Shown in pieces: positions 16,759 through 26,020 of a stretch of 64,000 bases of DNA (position 1 is the stretch's first letter; each line of letters opens with the position of its first letter). The DNA lies in assembly GCF_004745575.1 (NCBI RefSeq), contig NZ_RPEM01000011.1, forward strand, positions 1 to 64,000, in the 5' to 3' direction. Source of the DNA: Pseudotabrizicola sediminis (lineage in GTDB: Bacteria > Pseudomonadota > Alphaproteobacteria > Rhodobacterales > Rhodobacteraceae). The notes beneath the pieces are model-generated. The model was given only the letters and a program-made list of their open reading frames with translations. It was not told where the DNA came from and ran no database searches. The translations under genes and the position numbers were made by a program.

Positions 16759-18081
16759 ATGCGCCTCAGTCTCAAGCCCTTTTTGCCCCGCAGCCTGTTC
16801 GGTCGTGCCGCGCTGATTCTGGTGGTGCCGATTGTTACCGTGCAGCTGATCGTCTCGGTCGCCTTTATCCAGCGGCATTTCGAAGGCGTTACCCGGCAGC
16901 TGGTGCATGGCGTGGTGGTCGAACTGGCCCTGCTGCGCGACGCGGTCGACTCGGCCAGCAGCGCCGAAGCCGCCCGTGCGGCGGTGCTGCCCCTTGCCCG
17001 GACGGTCGAGATGACGGTTGATCTGCCCGCGAAGGATATTGCCGTGGCCGATCTGCGGGGCTGGGCCGATCTGACGGCGCGGCCGGTGATCACCGAACTG
17101 CGCAACCGGTTGCCGAACATCCTGTCGATTGATCTGGCCAGCCGGAAGGGCATCGTTCTGCTGGCCGAACAGACCCGTCATGGCCCCATGCTGGTGTCTT
17201 TGCCGCGGTCGCGGGTGTCGGCGTCGAACCCGCATCAGCTGCTGGTCATCATGATGCTGTCTTCGGTTCTGATGACCTTGATCGCCTATATGTTCCTGCG
17301 CAATCAGTTGCGGCCCATCAAGCGATTGGCCGAGGCCGCCGCGGCCTTTGGCAAGGGCGACGCGGTGCCTTACCGCCCGCGCGGCGCGCTGGAGGTGCGG
17401 GCGGCGGGGGCGGCGTTTCTGGACATGCGGGCGCGGATCGAGCGCGCCATCGAGACCCGCACCTTGATGCTGTCGGGCGTCAGCCATGACCTGCGCACGC
17501 CGATCACCCGGCTGCGGCTTGGGCTTTCGATGCTGCCCGAAGATGAGGACACGCTGGCGCTGCTGTCTGATGTGCGTGAGATGGAGCGGCTGGTCGATGC
17601 GTTTCTGGCCTTTGCCCGGGGCGACGCGATGGAAGAGCCGGTCGAGTGCGATCCGGCCGAGATTGTCCGCCAGATCGTAGACAATGTGGTGCGGTCGGGC
17701 CAGAGCCTGGAGGCCGAGTCGCGGCTGGATGGTCCGGTCCAGATGCGCATGCGCCCCCAGGCGGTGCAGCGGGCGGTGGAAAACCTGATCGGCAATGCGC
17801 TGCGCCACGGCGCTAAGGTCAAGCTGACACTGTCTGCCACCGACAGGGGGGTGCGCTTTGTGGTCGAAGACAACGGCCCCGGAATCCCGGAAACCCAGCG
17901 CGAGGCGGCAATGGCACCCTTTGCCCGGCTTGGGGCTGCGCGCGACCCCAACCACGGCGGTGGGGTCGGTCTGGGCCTGTCGATTGCGGCGGATGTGGCG
18001 CGCAGCCATGGGGGGCGGCTGATGCTGGGCCGGTCTGACGCCTTGGGCGGGCTGCGGGCGGAACTGTTTCTGGCCCGCTAG
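16759..18081 (+). CDS. EnvZ-like sensor histidine kinase without adjacent response regulator
   Basis: A 440-residue inner-membrane kinase: first membrane helix ~17-37, a periplasmic sensor of about 120 residues, second membrane helix ~163-183, a HAMP linker, and the phospho-acceptor H-box SHDLRTP (His ~243). Then come the N-box ENLIGNALRHG, the G1 box EDNGPGIP and the G2 box GGGVGLGLSI. All catalytic boxes are intact. The layout is that of the EnvZ/OmpR class, but no response regulator lies next to it. Its TAG stop overlaps by four bases (CTAG, 18078-18081) the stop of the converging ynjD gene. Confidence 0.88.
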   Translation: MRLSLKPFLPRSLFGRAALILVVPIVTVQLIVSVAFIQRHFEGVTRQLVHGVVVELALLRDAVDSASSAEAARAAVLPLARTVEMTVDLPAKDIAVADLRGWADLTARPVITELRNRLPNILSIDLASRKGIVLLAEQTRHGPMLVSLPRSRVSASNPHQLLVIMMLSSVLMTLIAYMFLRNQLRPIKRLAEAAAAFGKGDAVPYRPRGALEVRAAGAAFLDMRARIERAIETRTLMLSGVSHDLRTPITRLRLGLSMLPEDEDTLALLSDVREMERLVDAFLAFARGDAMEEPVECDPAEIVRQIVDNVVRSGQSLEAESRLDGPVQMRMRPQAVQRAVENLIGNALRHGAKVKLTLSATDRGVRFVVEDNGPGIPETQREAAMAPFARLGAARDPNHGGGVGLGLSIAADVARSHGGRLMLGRSDALGGLRAELFLAR

Positions 18082-18731
18082 ATGCTGACCGGCTCACCAA
18101 GCGGCGTGATGACAGGCCCACCAGCCGCGCGGGCATCCTCAACATCATGGGTCACCAGCACCGCCGGAAGACCTTCGGACCGGACCCGCGACAGCACAAA
18201 GCTGCGGATCTGCACGCGCAAGGACGCATCCAGCCGGGAAAACGGCTCATCCAGCAGCAGGGCGCAGGGTCTGGCCAGCAGCGTCCGCATCAGGGCCACG
18301 CGGGCACGTTGACCACCGGACAGGGTGGCCGGATCACGCGCCGCAAAGCCGGACAGGTCTGCCTGATCCAGCGCGTCATTGATCGCTGCACGGCGCGCGG
18401 CGCGACCCTTGACCGATGGCGGCAGCGCAAAAGCCAGATTGTCGCCCACCGACAGATGCGGGAACAGCACATCATCCTGAAACAGCAGGCCGACACCGCG
18501 CTTGTGCGGGGGCAGGGTGGTGATGTCGCGCCCCGCCAGCAGGATCTGCCCTTCCCACCGGAAGGCGGCGGAAAGCGTGCCCATCATGGCAGCCAGCGCC
18601 GTGGATTTGCCCGAACCGGAGGGGCCCATGATGGTCAGCACTTCGCCGGGGGCCACCTGTTGGGTCAGGCTGACCACCAGCTTGTCGCCCTGTGTGATGC
18701 GCAGGGCTTTCAGGTCCAGCGTGCCTGTCAT
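18078..18731 (-). CDS. ynjD: YnjBCD-type ABC transporter, ATP-binding protein
   Basis: A 217-residue ATPase, the same length as E. coli YnjD as I recall it. Walker A GPSGSGKST, signature LSGGQRARVALMR, Walker B LLLDEPFSRLD and H-loop VTHD are all present. ATG 18731 overlaps the stop of the permease gene (ATGA); a much longer open frame in the same phase runs antisense-like through the permease gene and is not coding. It powers import by the ynjC permease. The paralogous ThiQ family is the main alternative, but the substrate-binding protein of this operon is YnjB-like, not ThiB-like. Confidence 0.85.
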   Translation of the reverse strand: MTGTLDLKALRITQGDKLVVSLTQQVAPGEVLTIMGPSGSGKSTALAAMMGTLSAAFRWEGQILLAGRDITTLPPHKRGVGLLFQDDVLFPHLSVGDNLAFALPPSVKGRAARRAAINDALDQADLSGFAARDPATLSGGQRARVALMRTLLARPCALLLDEPFSRLDASLRVQIRSFVLSRVRSEGLPAVLVTHDVEDARAAGGPVITPLGEPVSI

Positions 18732-20401
18732 GCCGCCACCGCCATGCCGCGCCGGTTGCGGAACAGGATCGCGGGCAGCAGCAGTGCAAGGGCAAAGCCA
18801 AGCGCGGGCAGCAGCATCTGCAACAGGGCATAGGTCCCGATCAGCCTGCGATTGCCGCCAGAGGACAAGGCAACAGCCTCGGTCGTCAGTGTCTCGACCC
18901 GCCCGCCGCCGATCAGCAGGGTGGGCAGGTATTGCCCGACCGACACCGCCATCCCCACCGCCGCCGCCGTCAGCACCGGGCGCAACAGCATTGGCAGACG
19001 CAGGCGCCAGAACACCCGGGCTGGCGTGGCCCCCAGCGACAGGCCAGCCACCGATATGCGCGTGTCCCAGGCCCGCCAGCTCGGGGCCAGCGATAAAAAG
19101 ACATACGGCAGCACGAACACCAGATGGGCGGCGGCCACCGCCAGCCAATGCCCCTCGACCCCGCTGCGCAGGGCGGCGAATTGCAAGCCCGGCAGGAAGG
19201 CCACCTGCGGCACCAGAAGCGGCAGATAAAGCACCCAAAGCGCTCGCGCGTCGGGCGACAGGGCAAAGCGGTGCTCGGCCTCCAGACAGGCCAACACAAG
19301 CGCAAGTGACAGGGCGGTGGCCGTCACCGCGATGCCAAGCGTCAGCGCGCCGGTGCTGGCCAGATCGGGGGCGGCGCGCATCCATGTCCGCAGCGTCAGG
19401 GCTTCGGGCAGGGCATCGGGAAACTGCCAAAGCCCCGCCACCGACCACATGGTCAGCCCCGCCAGCCCCAGAATCAGCGCCCCCGCCGTCACCGTCCCGG
19501 CAAAGACCGCAAGGATGCGGGCGATGGCGTCCAGCGCATGGGCGCGCAGGCCAGCCCGCGCCAGCGACACGATCCCCCGGCGTGCCAGACGCTCCAGCAA
19601 TCGCCACCCCACCAAAGCAAGCAGCACCAGCCCCAGTTGCAGCACCGCCCCGGCGGCGGCTGTGGCCTGAAAGCGCAGCGTGGGGTCGGCCATCCAGATC
19701 ACAACTTGCGCCGACAGCGTGTTGGGGCGGGTAGGGCCAAGGATCATCGCCATCTCGACTGCGGTCATCGAATAGGCCAGAACTGCATAAACCGGCAGGC
19801 GCAACTGCCTGTAAAGGCTTGGCAATACAGAAATCACAAAGGCGGCGATCCGGCCTGCGCCCAGACTTTGCCCCACATTCATCCGGCGCGCGACATCGGT
19901 CTGCGGCAGGGCGGCGAGTGCCATCAGAAACAGAAACGGCACCTCCTTGGTCACCAGTCCAAGGGTCAGCGACAGACCATAGGGGTCATTCAGGATCAGC
20001 AGATCCGGGGGTTGCGTCCATCCGGTCGCCCAAGGCGACAGCAGCCGGACAATCCAGCCCGATGGCGCGATCAGAAAGGCCAGCCCAAGTGCTGCCGCCG
20101 CATGTGGCACCGATAGCAAGGGGGCCAGCAGATGCTGGATCAGCGTGAAAATCCGCGTGCCCCACAGGCTGGCCACCAGCACCAGCGTGATCGCCAGCGA
20201 CAGGCCGGTCGCGGCGACCCCGGTGGTCAGCGACAGCCAGACAGCAGGGCGCAGGCCGGGCCAGTCAAGAAGATCTCGCAAGCCATTGGCATCATTATTG
20301 AAAGCCGGAATGACTGTTCCCAGCAGACCTGCCGTCACCGGCAGGATCAGCAAGGCCACAGTAACGCGGGGGGCCCACCGCAGCGGGCCGCCCGTGATCA
20401 T
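18728..20401 (-). CDS. ynjC: YnjBCD-type ABC transporter, permease
   Basis: A 557-residue protein made of two tandem permease domains with about twelve membrane helices, as in ThiP/FbpB-type importers and YnjC. Each half carries an EAA-like loop (MNVGQSLGAGRIAAF near residue 195 and VAGLSLGATPARVFWR near 455), which docks the ATPase. It overlaps ynjB upstream and ynjD downstream by four bases each, so the three genes are tightly coupled. The substrate is unknown, as for E. coli YnjBCD. Confidence 0.85.
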   Translation of the reverse strand: MITGGPLRWAPRVTVALLILPVTAGLLGTVIPAFNNDANGLRDLLDWPGLRPAVWLSLTTGVAATGLSLAITLVLVASLWGTRIFTLIQHLLAPLLSVPHAAAALGLAFLIAPSGWIVRLLSPWATGWTQPPDLLILNDPYGLSLTLGLVTKEVPFLFLMALAALPQTDVARRMNVGQSLGAGRIAAFVISVLPSLYRQLRLPVYAVLAYSMTAVEMAMILGPTRPNTLSAQVVIWMADPTLRFQATAAAGAVLQLGLVLLALVGWRLLERLARRGIVSLARAGLRAHALDAIARILAVFAGTVTAGALILGLAGLTMWSVAGLWQFPDALPEALTLRTWMRAAPDLASTGALTLGIAVTATALSLALVLACLEAEHRFALSPDARALWVLYLPLLVPQVAFLPGLQFAALRSGVEGHWLAVAAAHLVFVLPYVFLSLAPSWRAWDTRISVAGLSLGATPARVFWRLRLPMLLRPVLTAAAVGMAVSVGQYLPTLLIGGGRVETLTTEAVALSSGGNRRLIGTYALLQMLLPALGFALALLLPAILFRNRRGMAVAA

Positions 20402-21603
20402 TGAGCAACGCCATAGCGTTGCATCCAGTCCTGCCCGATCCGCACCATCCAGCTGCCATGCGGCTCCAGCAACGCGGGGCCCAGATCGGCTGGCGCCATT
20501 GTGGCTACACCCAGTTCCAGCGCATCAAACCGCGCGCGATCTGAGTCTGAAAGTGAAGAAAGGTCCAGAACGGTCTGGAATCCAAGAACATTCGGGTCTT
20601 GCGCGCGGGCCTGAATTTCGGGGTCCAGCAACAGGTTGGCGATCACCTGCGCGCCTGCCTGATGCGACGCGTTGAACGGGATGGCGACGAAAGACGCATT
20701 GCCGATGGTGCCGCTGTCAAAGGTGAAGGTGCGCACCGTGTCGGCCAGATTTCCCGCCGCGATTTCGGCACTGGCGCGGCCGGGGTTCAGGGCAAAGCCG
20801 ATGTCCACCTCGGCATCGGCAAGCAATTGCCCCAGCGCCGGTTCGTTCTGCGGATAGGCCGCCCCCGACCGCCACAGCGCTGGGGTCACGGCATCGAGCC
20901 ATGCCCACATCGGGGCCACGGTCGCCTCATAGGTCGCGTCATTCAGCGGCTGCTGCATCACCATTGGGTCGGCCAGCGTGCCATAGGCCACCTGCTTCAG
21001 AAACGTCGTGCCCAGGTAATCGGGCGGCTGCGGATAGGTGAAGCGGCCCGGGTTGGCGATGATCCAGTCCTTCAACGCATCAAGGCTGCGCGGCGGGTCG
21101 GGCAGGCGGGTGGTGTCATATTCAAACACCAGCTGCGCCATGGCCCAAGGGGATTCGTACCCTTCGGTCGGCAGTGTGAAATCGATGGCCACGGCAGGCT
21201 TGCCTGCCACATCCACCAGTGGCCAGTTCGGCAAATTTTCAGCAAAAGGGCCGAACAACAGGCCCTGATCCTTCATGGCGGCAAAATTTTCGCCGTTGAT
21301 CCAGATCAGGTCTACCGCGCCCCCGGTCACGGTGCCCGCATTGCGTTCGCCCAGCACCCGCGCGACCGCATCGGCGGTGGAGGCCAGTTTGACATGCGCA
21401 ACCGACACGCCATGCCGGGCCTGCGCCTGTTCGCCGACGAAGGCGATGAAATCATTGATCTTCGGATCCCCGCCCCAGGCATGCCAATAGACCGTCTGGC
21501 CGCGCGCCTGTGCCACGATGCTGTCCCAGTCTGCCTGGGATTGTGCCTGCGCCGGCAGGGCCAGCAGGGCGGCGGCGGTGATCAGGAAATGGCGTCTGTG
21601 CAT
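20398..21603 (-). CDS. ynjB: YnjB-type ABC transporter substrate-binding protein
   Basis: A 401-residue periplasmic binding protein with a signal peptide (MHRRHFLITAAALLALPAQAQ). The mature N-terminus carries the YnjB hallmarks YWHAWGGDPKINDFI, VARVLGERNAGTV, VDLIWINGENFAAMK and EGYESPWAMAQLVFEYD. ATG 21603 is chosen because the signal peptide begins there and AAAGGGGG lies about 7 nt upstream; the open frame extends 44 residues further without a plausible start context. It captures the solute for YnjCD. The leader contains overlapping inverted repeats around the ribosome-binding site (21611-21637). Confidence 0.88.
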   Translation of the reverse strand: MHRRHFLITAAALLALPAQAQSQADWDSIVAQARGQTVYWHAWGGDPKINDFIAFVGEQAQARHGVSVAHVKLASTADAVARVLGERNAGTVTGGAVDLIWINGENFAAMKDQGLLFGPFAENLPNWPLVDVAGKPAVAIDFTLPTEGYESPWAMAQLVFEYDTTRLPDPPRSLDALKDWIIANPGRFTYPQPPDYLGTTFLKQVAYGTLADPMVMQQPLNDATYEATVAPMWAWLDAVTPALWRSGAAYPQNEPALGQLLADAEVDIGFALNPGRASAEIAAGNLADTVRTFTFDSGTIGNASFVAIPFNASHQAGAQVIANLLLDPEIQARAQDPNVLGFQTVLDLSSLSDSDRARFDALELGVATMAPADLGPALLEPHGSWMVRIGQDWMQRYGVAQ

Positions 21604-21640
21604 GGAAAACCCCCTTTGAAAGGGCCTTTTACGGCCCGGT
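21604..21640 (-). promoter_or_regulatory. Overlapping inverted repeats in the ynjB leader
   Basis: In the minus-strand mRNA, GGGCC-GTAAAA-GGCCC (21622-21637) can form, or the second arm can instead join CCCTTT-C-AAAGGG (21612-21624), which includes the AAAGGGGG ribosome-binding site. The two pairings exclude each other. The stems are short. Confidence 0.3.
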
Positions 21641-21759
21641 CTGCTTGTCGCAGGATACGTCTTCGGGATAGTCAGGGCAGGGCCGCGCATGCAAGGGAAA
21701 ATCTTTACAGACAAGTGTTCGTGACGCCCCGACACAGTTGCGCTACCCCCTGTAACGAT

Positions 21760-21785
21760 CCCCTGCTTTCAACCGAAAGCAGGGG
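21760..21785 (+). promoter_or_regulatory. Strong hairpin in the ynjF 5' leader
   Basis: A perfect 11-bp inverted repeat, CCCCTGCTTTC/GAAAGCAGGGG, with an AACC loop ends 29 bp before ynjF ATG 21815. Neither strand has a U-tract, so it is not a simple terminator. It may be an operator or an mRNA element in the ynjB/ynjF divergent region. Confidence 0.6.
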
Positions 21786-21814
21786 GAAGCCCTGCGAAGA
21801 CGGAGTGCACAACG

Positions 21815-22444
21815 ATGCTTGACGGAGCCATGCGGCGGCTGATCGACCCACCGCTGAACCACGCCGGCCGCTGGCTTGCGGCACGCGGGGCCACGGCGGA
21901 CGTGGTGACGCTGCTGGGCCTTGGATTCGGGTTGGTTGCGGCAGTGATGCTGGCGCTGGGGCTGCCGGGCTGGCTGGCGCTGGTGCCCTTGCTGACGGGG
22001 CGGCTGCTGGATGGGCTGGACGGCGCGGTGGCGCGGGCCACCTTCAAGACCGACTTTGGCGGCTATTTCGACATCTTTTGTGATTTCGTCTTCTATGCAG
22101 CGATTCCGCTGGCCTTTGTCATCCGCGATCCTGCGGCCAATGCCGTGGCTGGCGCATTTCTTCTGGCGGCATTTTATACAAATGCCGCCAGTTTTCTGGG
22201 TTATGCCATCATCGCGGCCAAACGCCGCATGACCACGACGCAGCAGGGGGAAAAGTCGCTGTATTACGCGGTCGGCCTGCTGGAAGGGACCGAGACGATT
22301 GCGTTTTTTGCGCTGATCTGCGTGATGCCGTCGCTGTTTGCGCCGGCCGCGCTGATCTTTGGGGGGCTATGTCTGATGACCGCCCTGGCCCGGGTTGTAC
22401 TGGCGCGCCGTGCCTTTTTCGATGCACCCTCAGGGCGCGATTAA
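21815..22444 (+). CDS. ynjF: CDP-alcohol phosphatidyltransferase family protein, YnjF-like
   Basis: A 209-residue multi-spanning inner-membrane protein with the family active site D-x2-D-G-x2-A-R-x8-G-x3-D-x3-D intact as DGLDGAVAR plus GGYFDIFCD. These enzymes move a phosphatidyl or phospho-alcohol group from a CDP-alcohol to an acceptor alcohol. The N-terminus, the FYTNAASFLGYA region and EKSLYYAVGLLEGTETI correspond to E. coli YnjF as I recall it. GGAG at 21802-21805 precedes ATG 21815. It is divergent from ynjBCD. Its TAA stop overlaps the stop of the converging photolyase-like gene by four bases. Confidence 0.88.
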   Translation: MLDGAMRRLIDPPLNHAGRWLAARGATADVVTLLGLGFGLVAAVMLALGLPGWLALVPLLTGRLLDGLDGAVARATFKTDFGGYFDIFCDFVFYAAIPLAFVIRDPAANAVAGAFLLAAFYTNAASFLGYAIIAAKRRMTTTQQGEKSLYYAVGLLEGTETIAFFALICVMPSLFAPAALIFGGLCLMTALARVVLARRAFFDAPSGRD

Positions 22445-23643
22445 ACCAGGTGGCGCGCGGCCTGATGAAAGCGGGAAAACCCATGCGTCGCATGCGGCCA
22501 AAGGGCGGCATCATAGGGCCGCATCGCCCGGATCAGGCGGATGTTCTCGGCCGCCAGCCGCTTGTCGAGCGAGGCCAGCAGCCCTGCCACCGGCCCGACC
22601 GGGGCAAAGGGTGTTACCACCTGCGCGGCCCCGGTCTGGCGCGCCCAGGCCACCAGCGCATCGACCGCGCCCGGCCCTTGCACCGGGCCGTGCAGGCTTG
22701 ACAGATCCGGCCCCAGACGGCGGCTGCAATCTTCCACCGCGCCGCGCAGGAAGGCCTTGATCAGGGGCGAGACGGGGCGGGGTGAGCGCGCATCGGGGGC
22801 CACCAAAAAGGCGGTGGACTGCGGGCGCAGGCCCGCGTTCAGCAACCAGTCGGGGGACAGGTCGTCTTCGTGCAGCAACAAAGCGGTCGGCAATTGCCGG
22901 TCCCACGCCCCGCCTTGCGGGCAGGGGCCGGGGACCGGGTTAGACGGGCCTGCGACGACAAAGGATTGCGTCGCAAGCCCTTTGGGCCAGTGTGCCCCGT
23001 CGCTCAGCGAGGTGATCACCTCGGATTTGGCAAGATAGGCTTTCCCGGGGGTGTGCAGGCCCGCAACCCAGCGCCAGGACAGGGTGTTCGAGGCCGGGTC
23101 GCCATCCAGCAAATTGCGCAGGAAAAAATCGGCCCCCAACTCCCACGGCAGATGCAGCGTGAAGATCCAGATCGAGGCAAAACACATCCGCTGGTGATTG
23201 TGCATGTAGCCTGTTGTGGTCAGGGCGCGGGCCCAGTCATCAAAGCCCTCAATCCCGGTGCGCCCTTCGCAGGCGGCTTCATAGGTATGGGCAAGATCGC
23301 GGTCCCGGTCCAACCTTGCCAGACCTGCGTAAACCCCGGCCTGCGTTTCGCGCCAGACCTGGGGCCGCATTTCCAGCCAGCCTTTCCAATAGGCGCGCCA
23401 CAGGACCTCGGCCACAAAAACATCGGCGCGATTGCCATGCAGGGCGCGGGCCCGATCAATCACCTCGGACTCGGACAGCACCCGGTGCCGCAGATAGGGC
23501 GACAGGCGCGAGACGTGATCATGCTCTGGCTGGTGCAGGTTTCGCAGCTTTGCATAATCCTCGCCCGCAACGGGCAGGAATTGCGCAAGGCGGTCAAGGG
23601 CACTGGTACGCGTCGCAACTGTGGGGAAAGCGGTCATCATCAT
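22441..23643 (-). CDS. Cryptochrome/photolyase-like FAD-binding protein, apparently domain-permuted
   Basis: A 400-residue protein. The first ~215 residues match the helical FAD-binding domain of photolyases and cryptochromes: [30 protein letters not shown], the [16 protein letters not shown] helix and [14 protein letters not shown]. Normally this domain is C-terminal and follows an alpha/beta antenna domain. Here an alpha/beta-like segment ([55 protein letters not shown]) comes after it, at about 245-385. That order is the reverse of classical photolyases. It may bind FAD for DNA repair or light sensing; which one is unknown. ATG 23643 begins an MMMTAF string, so the exact start is uncertain by two codons. 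Confidence 0.75.
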   Translation of the reverse strand: MMMTAFPTVATRTSALDRLAQFLPVAGEDYAKLRNLHQPEHDHVSRLSPYLRHRVLSESEVIDRARALHGNRADVFVAEVLWRAYWKGWLEMRPQVWRETQAGVYAGLARLDRDRDLAHTYEAACEGRTGIEGFDDWARALTTTGYMHNHQRMCFASIWIFTLHLPWELGADFFLRNLLDGDPASNTLSWRWVAGLHTPGKAYLAKSEVITSLSDGAHWPKGLATQSFVVAGPSNPVPGPCPQGGAWDRQLPTALLLHEDDLSPDWLLNAGLRPQSTAFLVAPDARSPRPVSPLIKAFLRGAVEDCSRRLGPDLSSLHGPVQGPGAVDALVAWARQTGAAQVVTPFAPVGPVAGLLASLDKRLAAENIRLIRAMRPYDAALWPHATHGFSRFHQAARHLV

Positions 23644-23819
23644 TGTTCGCGAGATGTAGCCCCCACACAGGCGTGATCAAGCCCGCCGGCCCCAGCCGGC
23701 AAAGCCGGTGGAACCGAGGAAAACGCCACCTGCCCTTGCAGCCCCCGCATCGCACTACTAAGACTCTGTCAACCACCGCCCGATATTCACCGTTCAGACA
23801 TCCAAGAGGCAGGCCCCCC

Positions 23820-24452
23820 ATGCGCGATCCCGTTGACTACTTCACGAATAACCTTGTCCCCATGGTTGTCGAACAGACCAGCCGGGGGGAACGAGCCTAT
23901 GACATCTTTTCGCGCCTGCTGAAGGAGCGGATCATTTTCGTGAACGGGCCGGTCCATGATGGCATGTCCACCCTGATTGTGGCGCAGCTGCTGCACCTTG
24001 AGGCGGAGAATCCTTCCAAGGAAATCTCGATGTACATCAACTCGCCCGGCGGGTCGGTGGTGGCGGGGATGAGCATCTACGACACGATGCAATATATCCG
24101 GCCCAAGGTCTCGACCCTGGTTTGCGGGCTGGCCGCGTCGATGGGATCGGTGATTGCGGTGGGCGGGGCCAAGGGGCAGCGCTTCTCGCTGCCGAATGCG
24201 GAATTCCTGGTGCACCAGCCTTCGGGCGGCATGCAGGGCACCGCGGCGGATATCATGATTTCCGCCCGCCACATCGAACAGACCCGCGAACGCATGTACC
24301 AGCTGTACATGCGCCACACCGGCCAGGACTACGATACGGTCCGCGCCGCGATGGAGCGCGACAAGTGGATGACCCCGGAAGAAGCCAAGGAATGGGGCCA
24401 TGTCGACGAGATCGTGGCCAACCGCGAAAAGCTGGATGACACGGCGAAGTGA
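23820..24452 (+). CDS. clpP: ATP-dependent Clp protease proteolytic subunit
   Basis: A 210-residue serine peptidase that assembles as a tetradecameric barrel and degrades proteins fed by ClpX or ClpA. The catalytic triad is intact: Ser ~107 in LAASMGSV, His ~132 in LVHQPSGG, and Asp ~181 in ERDKWM. ATG 23820 is used; longer open frame upstream has no family similarity. The next gene is clpX 97 bp downstream, the usual pairing, with a terminator-like hairpin between that may reduce read-through. Confidence 0.97.
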   Translation: MRDPVDYFTNNLVPMVVEQTSRGERAYDIFSRLLKERIIFVNGPVHDGMSTLIVAQLLHLEAENPSKEISMYINSPGGSVVAGMSIYDTMQYIRPKVSTLVCGLAASMGSVIAVGGAKGQRFSLPNAEFLVHQPSGGMQGTAADIMISARHIEQTRERMYQLYMRHTGQDYDTVRAAMERDKWMTPEEAKEWGHVDEIVANREKLDDTAK

Positions 24453-24456
24453 CGCT

Positions 24457-24490
24457 TTGCCTCCCGGGCGTTCGGTCCGGGGGGCAATTT
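24457..24490 (+). terminator. Terminator-like hairpin between clpP and clpX
   Basis: TTGCCTCCCGG (24457-24467) pairs with CCGGGGGGCAA (24477-24487): 11 bp including one G-U, 9-nt loop, followed by TTT. It could act as a partial terminator. A TTGACA that could serve as a -35 element for clpX starts right after it. Confidence 0.5.
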
Positions 24491-24549
24491 GACATTGTGG
24501 AGGGTCCGGGCTTGGCCTAGACTTATCCAGACAAGGCTTGAGGAAACCC

Positions 24550-25815
24550 ATGGCGAACAATTCCGGCGACAGCAAGAACACGCTTTACTGTTCCTTCTGC
24601 GGCAAAAGCCAGCACGAGGTGCGAAAGCTGATTGCCGGGCCCACTGTGTTCATCTGCGATGAATGCGTGGAACTGTGCATGGACATCATCCGCGAAGAGA
24701 CCAAGGCCACCGGCCTGAAGGCAACCGATGGGGTGCCTGCACCGCGCGACATCTGCAAGGTGCTGGATGACTATGTGATCGGCCAGATCCATGCCAAGCG
24801 GGTGCTCTCGGTTGCGGTGCACAACCATTACAAGCGGCTGAACCATTCGTCGAAATCCGATATCGAACTGTCGAAATCCAACATCCTGCTGATCGGCCCC
24901 ACCGGCTGCGGCAAAACCCTGCTGGCACAAACGCTGGCGCGTATTCTGGATGTGCCCTTCACCATGGCCGATGCCACCACGCTGACCGAGGCGGGTTACG
25001 TGGGTGAGGATGTCGAAAACATCATCCTCAAACTTCTGCAAGCCTCGGAATACAACGTCGAACGCGCGCAGCGCGGCATCGTCTACATCGACGAGGTCGA
25101 CAAGATCACCCGCAAATCCGACAACCCGTCGATCACCCGCGATGTCAGCGGCGAAGGCGTGCAACAAGCGCTGTTGAAGATCATGGAGGGCACCGTGGCA
25201 TCGGTGCCGCCGCAAGGGGGCCGCAAGCATCCGCAGCAGGAATTCCTGCAGGTGGACACGACCAACATCCTGTTCATCTGTGGTGGGGCGTTTGCGGGCC
25301 TGGAAAAGATCATCGCGCAGCGCGGCAAGGGGTCGGGCATCGGCTTTGGGGCTGATGTGAAAGACCCTGATGGCCGCGGTGTGGGCGAGCTGTTCAAAGA
25401 GCTGGAGCCGGAAGACCTGCTCAAATTCGGCCTGATCCCGGAATTTGTCGGCCGACTGCCGGTGCTGGCCACCCTGACCGATCTGGATGAGCCGGCGCTG
25501 GTCACCATCCTGACCGAGCCGAAGAATGCGCTGGTCAAGCAGTATCAGCGCCTGTTCGACATCGAAGGCGTCAAGCTGACCTTCACGCCCGATGCGCTGG
25601 TCGCCATTGCCAAACGGGCCATCAAGCGCAAGACCGGCGCGCGCGGCTTGCGGTCGATCATGGAAGATATCCTGCTGGATACCATGTTCGAACTGCCGGG
25701 AATGGAAGGCGTTCAGGAAGTCGTCGTCAAGGAAGAGGCGGTGAACGCGGGGGCCAAGCCGATGCTGGTTTATACCGAGGTGCCGAAGAAGAAAGAAACG
25801 GCAAACGCCGGGTAA
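24550..25815 (+). CDS. clpX: ATP-dependent Clp protease ATP-binding subunit ClpX
   Basis: A 421-residue AAA+ unfoldase. The N-terminal zinc-binding domain has CSFCGK and CDECVELC. Walker A is [10 protein letters not shown], the GYVGEDVE pore loop follows, Walker B is YIDEVDKI, and sensor and C-terminal helices complete the fold. It recognises tagged or adaptor-delivered substrates and threads them into ClpP. ATG 24550 starts the canonical [11 protein letters not shown]-terminus. A strong intrinsic terminator follows at 25842-25875. Confidence 0.97.
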   Translation: MANNSGDSKNTLYCSFCGKSQHEVRKLIAGPTVFICDECVELCMDIIREETKATGLKATDGVPAPRDICKVLDDYVIGQIHAKRVLSVAVHNHYKRLNHSSKSDIELSKSNILLIGPTGCGKTLLAQTLARILDVPFTMADATTLTEAGYVGEDVENIILKLLQASEYNVERAQRGIVYIDEVDKITRKSDNPSITRDVSGEGVQQALLKIMEGTVASVPPQGGRKHPQQEFLQVDTTNILFICGGAFAGLEKIIAQRGKGSGIGFGADVKDPDGRGVGELFKELEPEDLLKFGLIPEFVGRLPVLATLTDLDEPALVTILTEPKNALVKQYQRLFDIEGVKLTFTPDALVAIAKRAIKRKTGARGLRSIMEDILLDTMFELPGMEGVQEVVVKEEAVNAGAKPMLVYTEVPKKKETANAG

Positions 25816-25841
25816 GGGTTTGCTGGCCTGATCGGGCCGCT

Positions 25842-25875
25842 AAAGGCGCGGGGTTGTCCCCGCGCTTTTAATTTT
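25842..25875 (+). terminator. Intrinsic terminator after clpX
   Basis: GCGCGGGG-TTGT-CCCCGCGC (25846-25865) is flanked by AAA upstream and TTTTAATTTT downstream. It is the best rho-independent terminator in the window. Confidence 0.88.
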
Positions 25876-26020
25876 CGCAAAAAATTTGTCTGATGACCGG
25901 ATATATTTTTCTGCGCAAAATCGCGCATACCCCCGCCAACCGCGCCCGTCGATCGATTGCAGACCCTAGACCTTGCCCGCCATTTCGGCCATATCAGGGC
26001 CAAGCAACCGGAGGCTCCCG

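Noticed and set aside
18078-21603. Thiamine transporter thiBPQ with a TPP riboswitch
   Set aside because: The ATPase and permease resemble ThiQ/ThiP, but the binding protein has YnjB hallmarks and no THI-box sequence is seen upstream of 21603.
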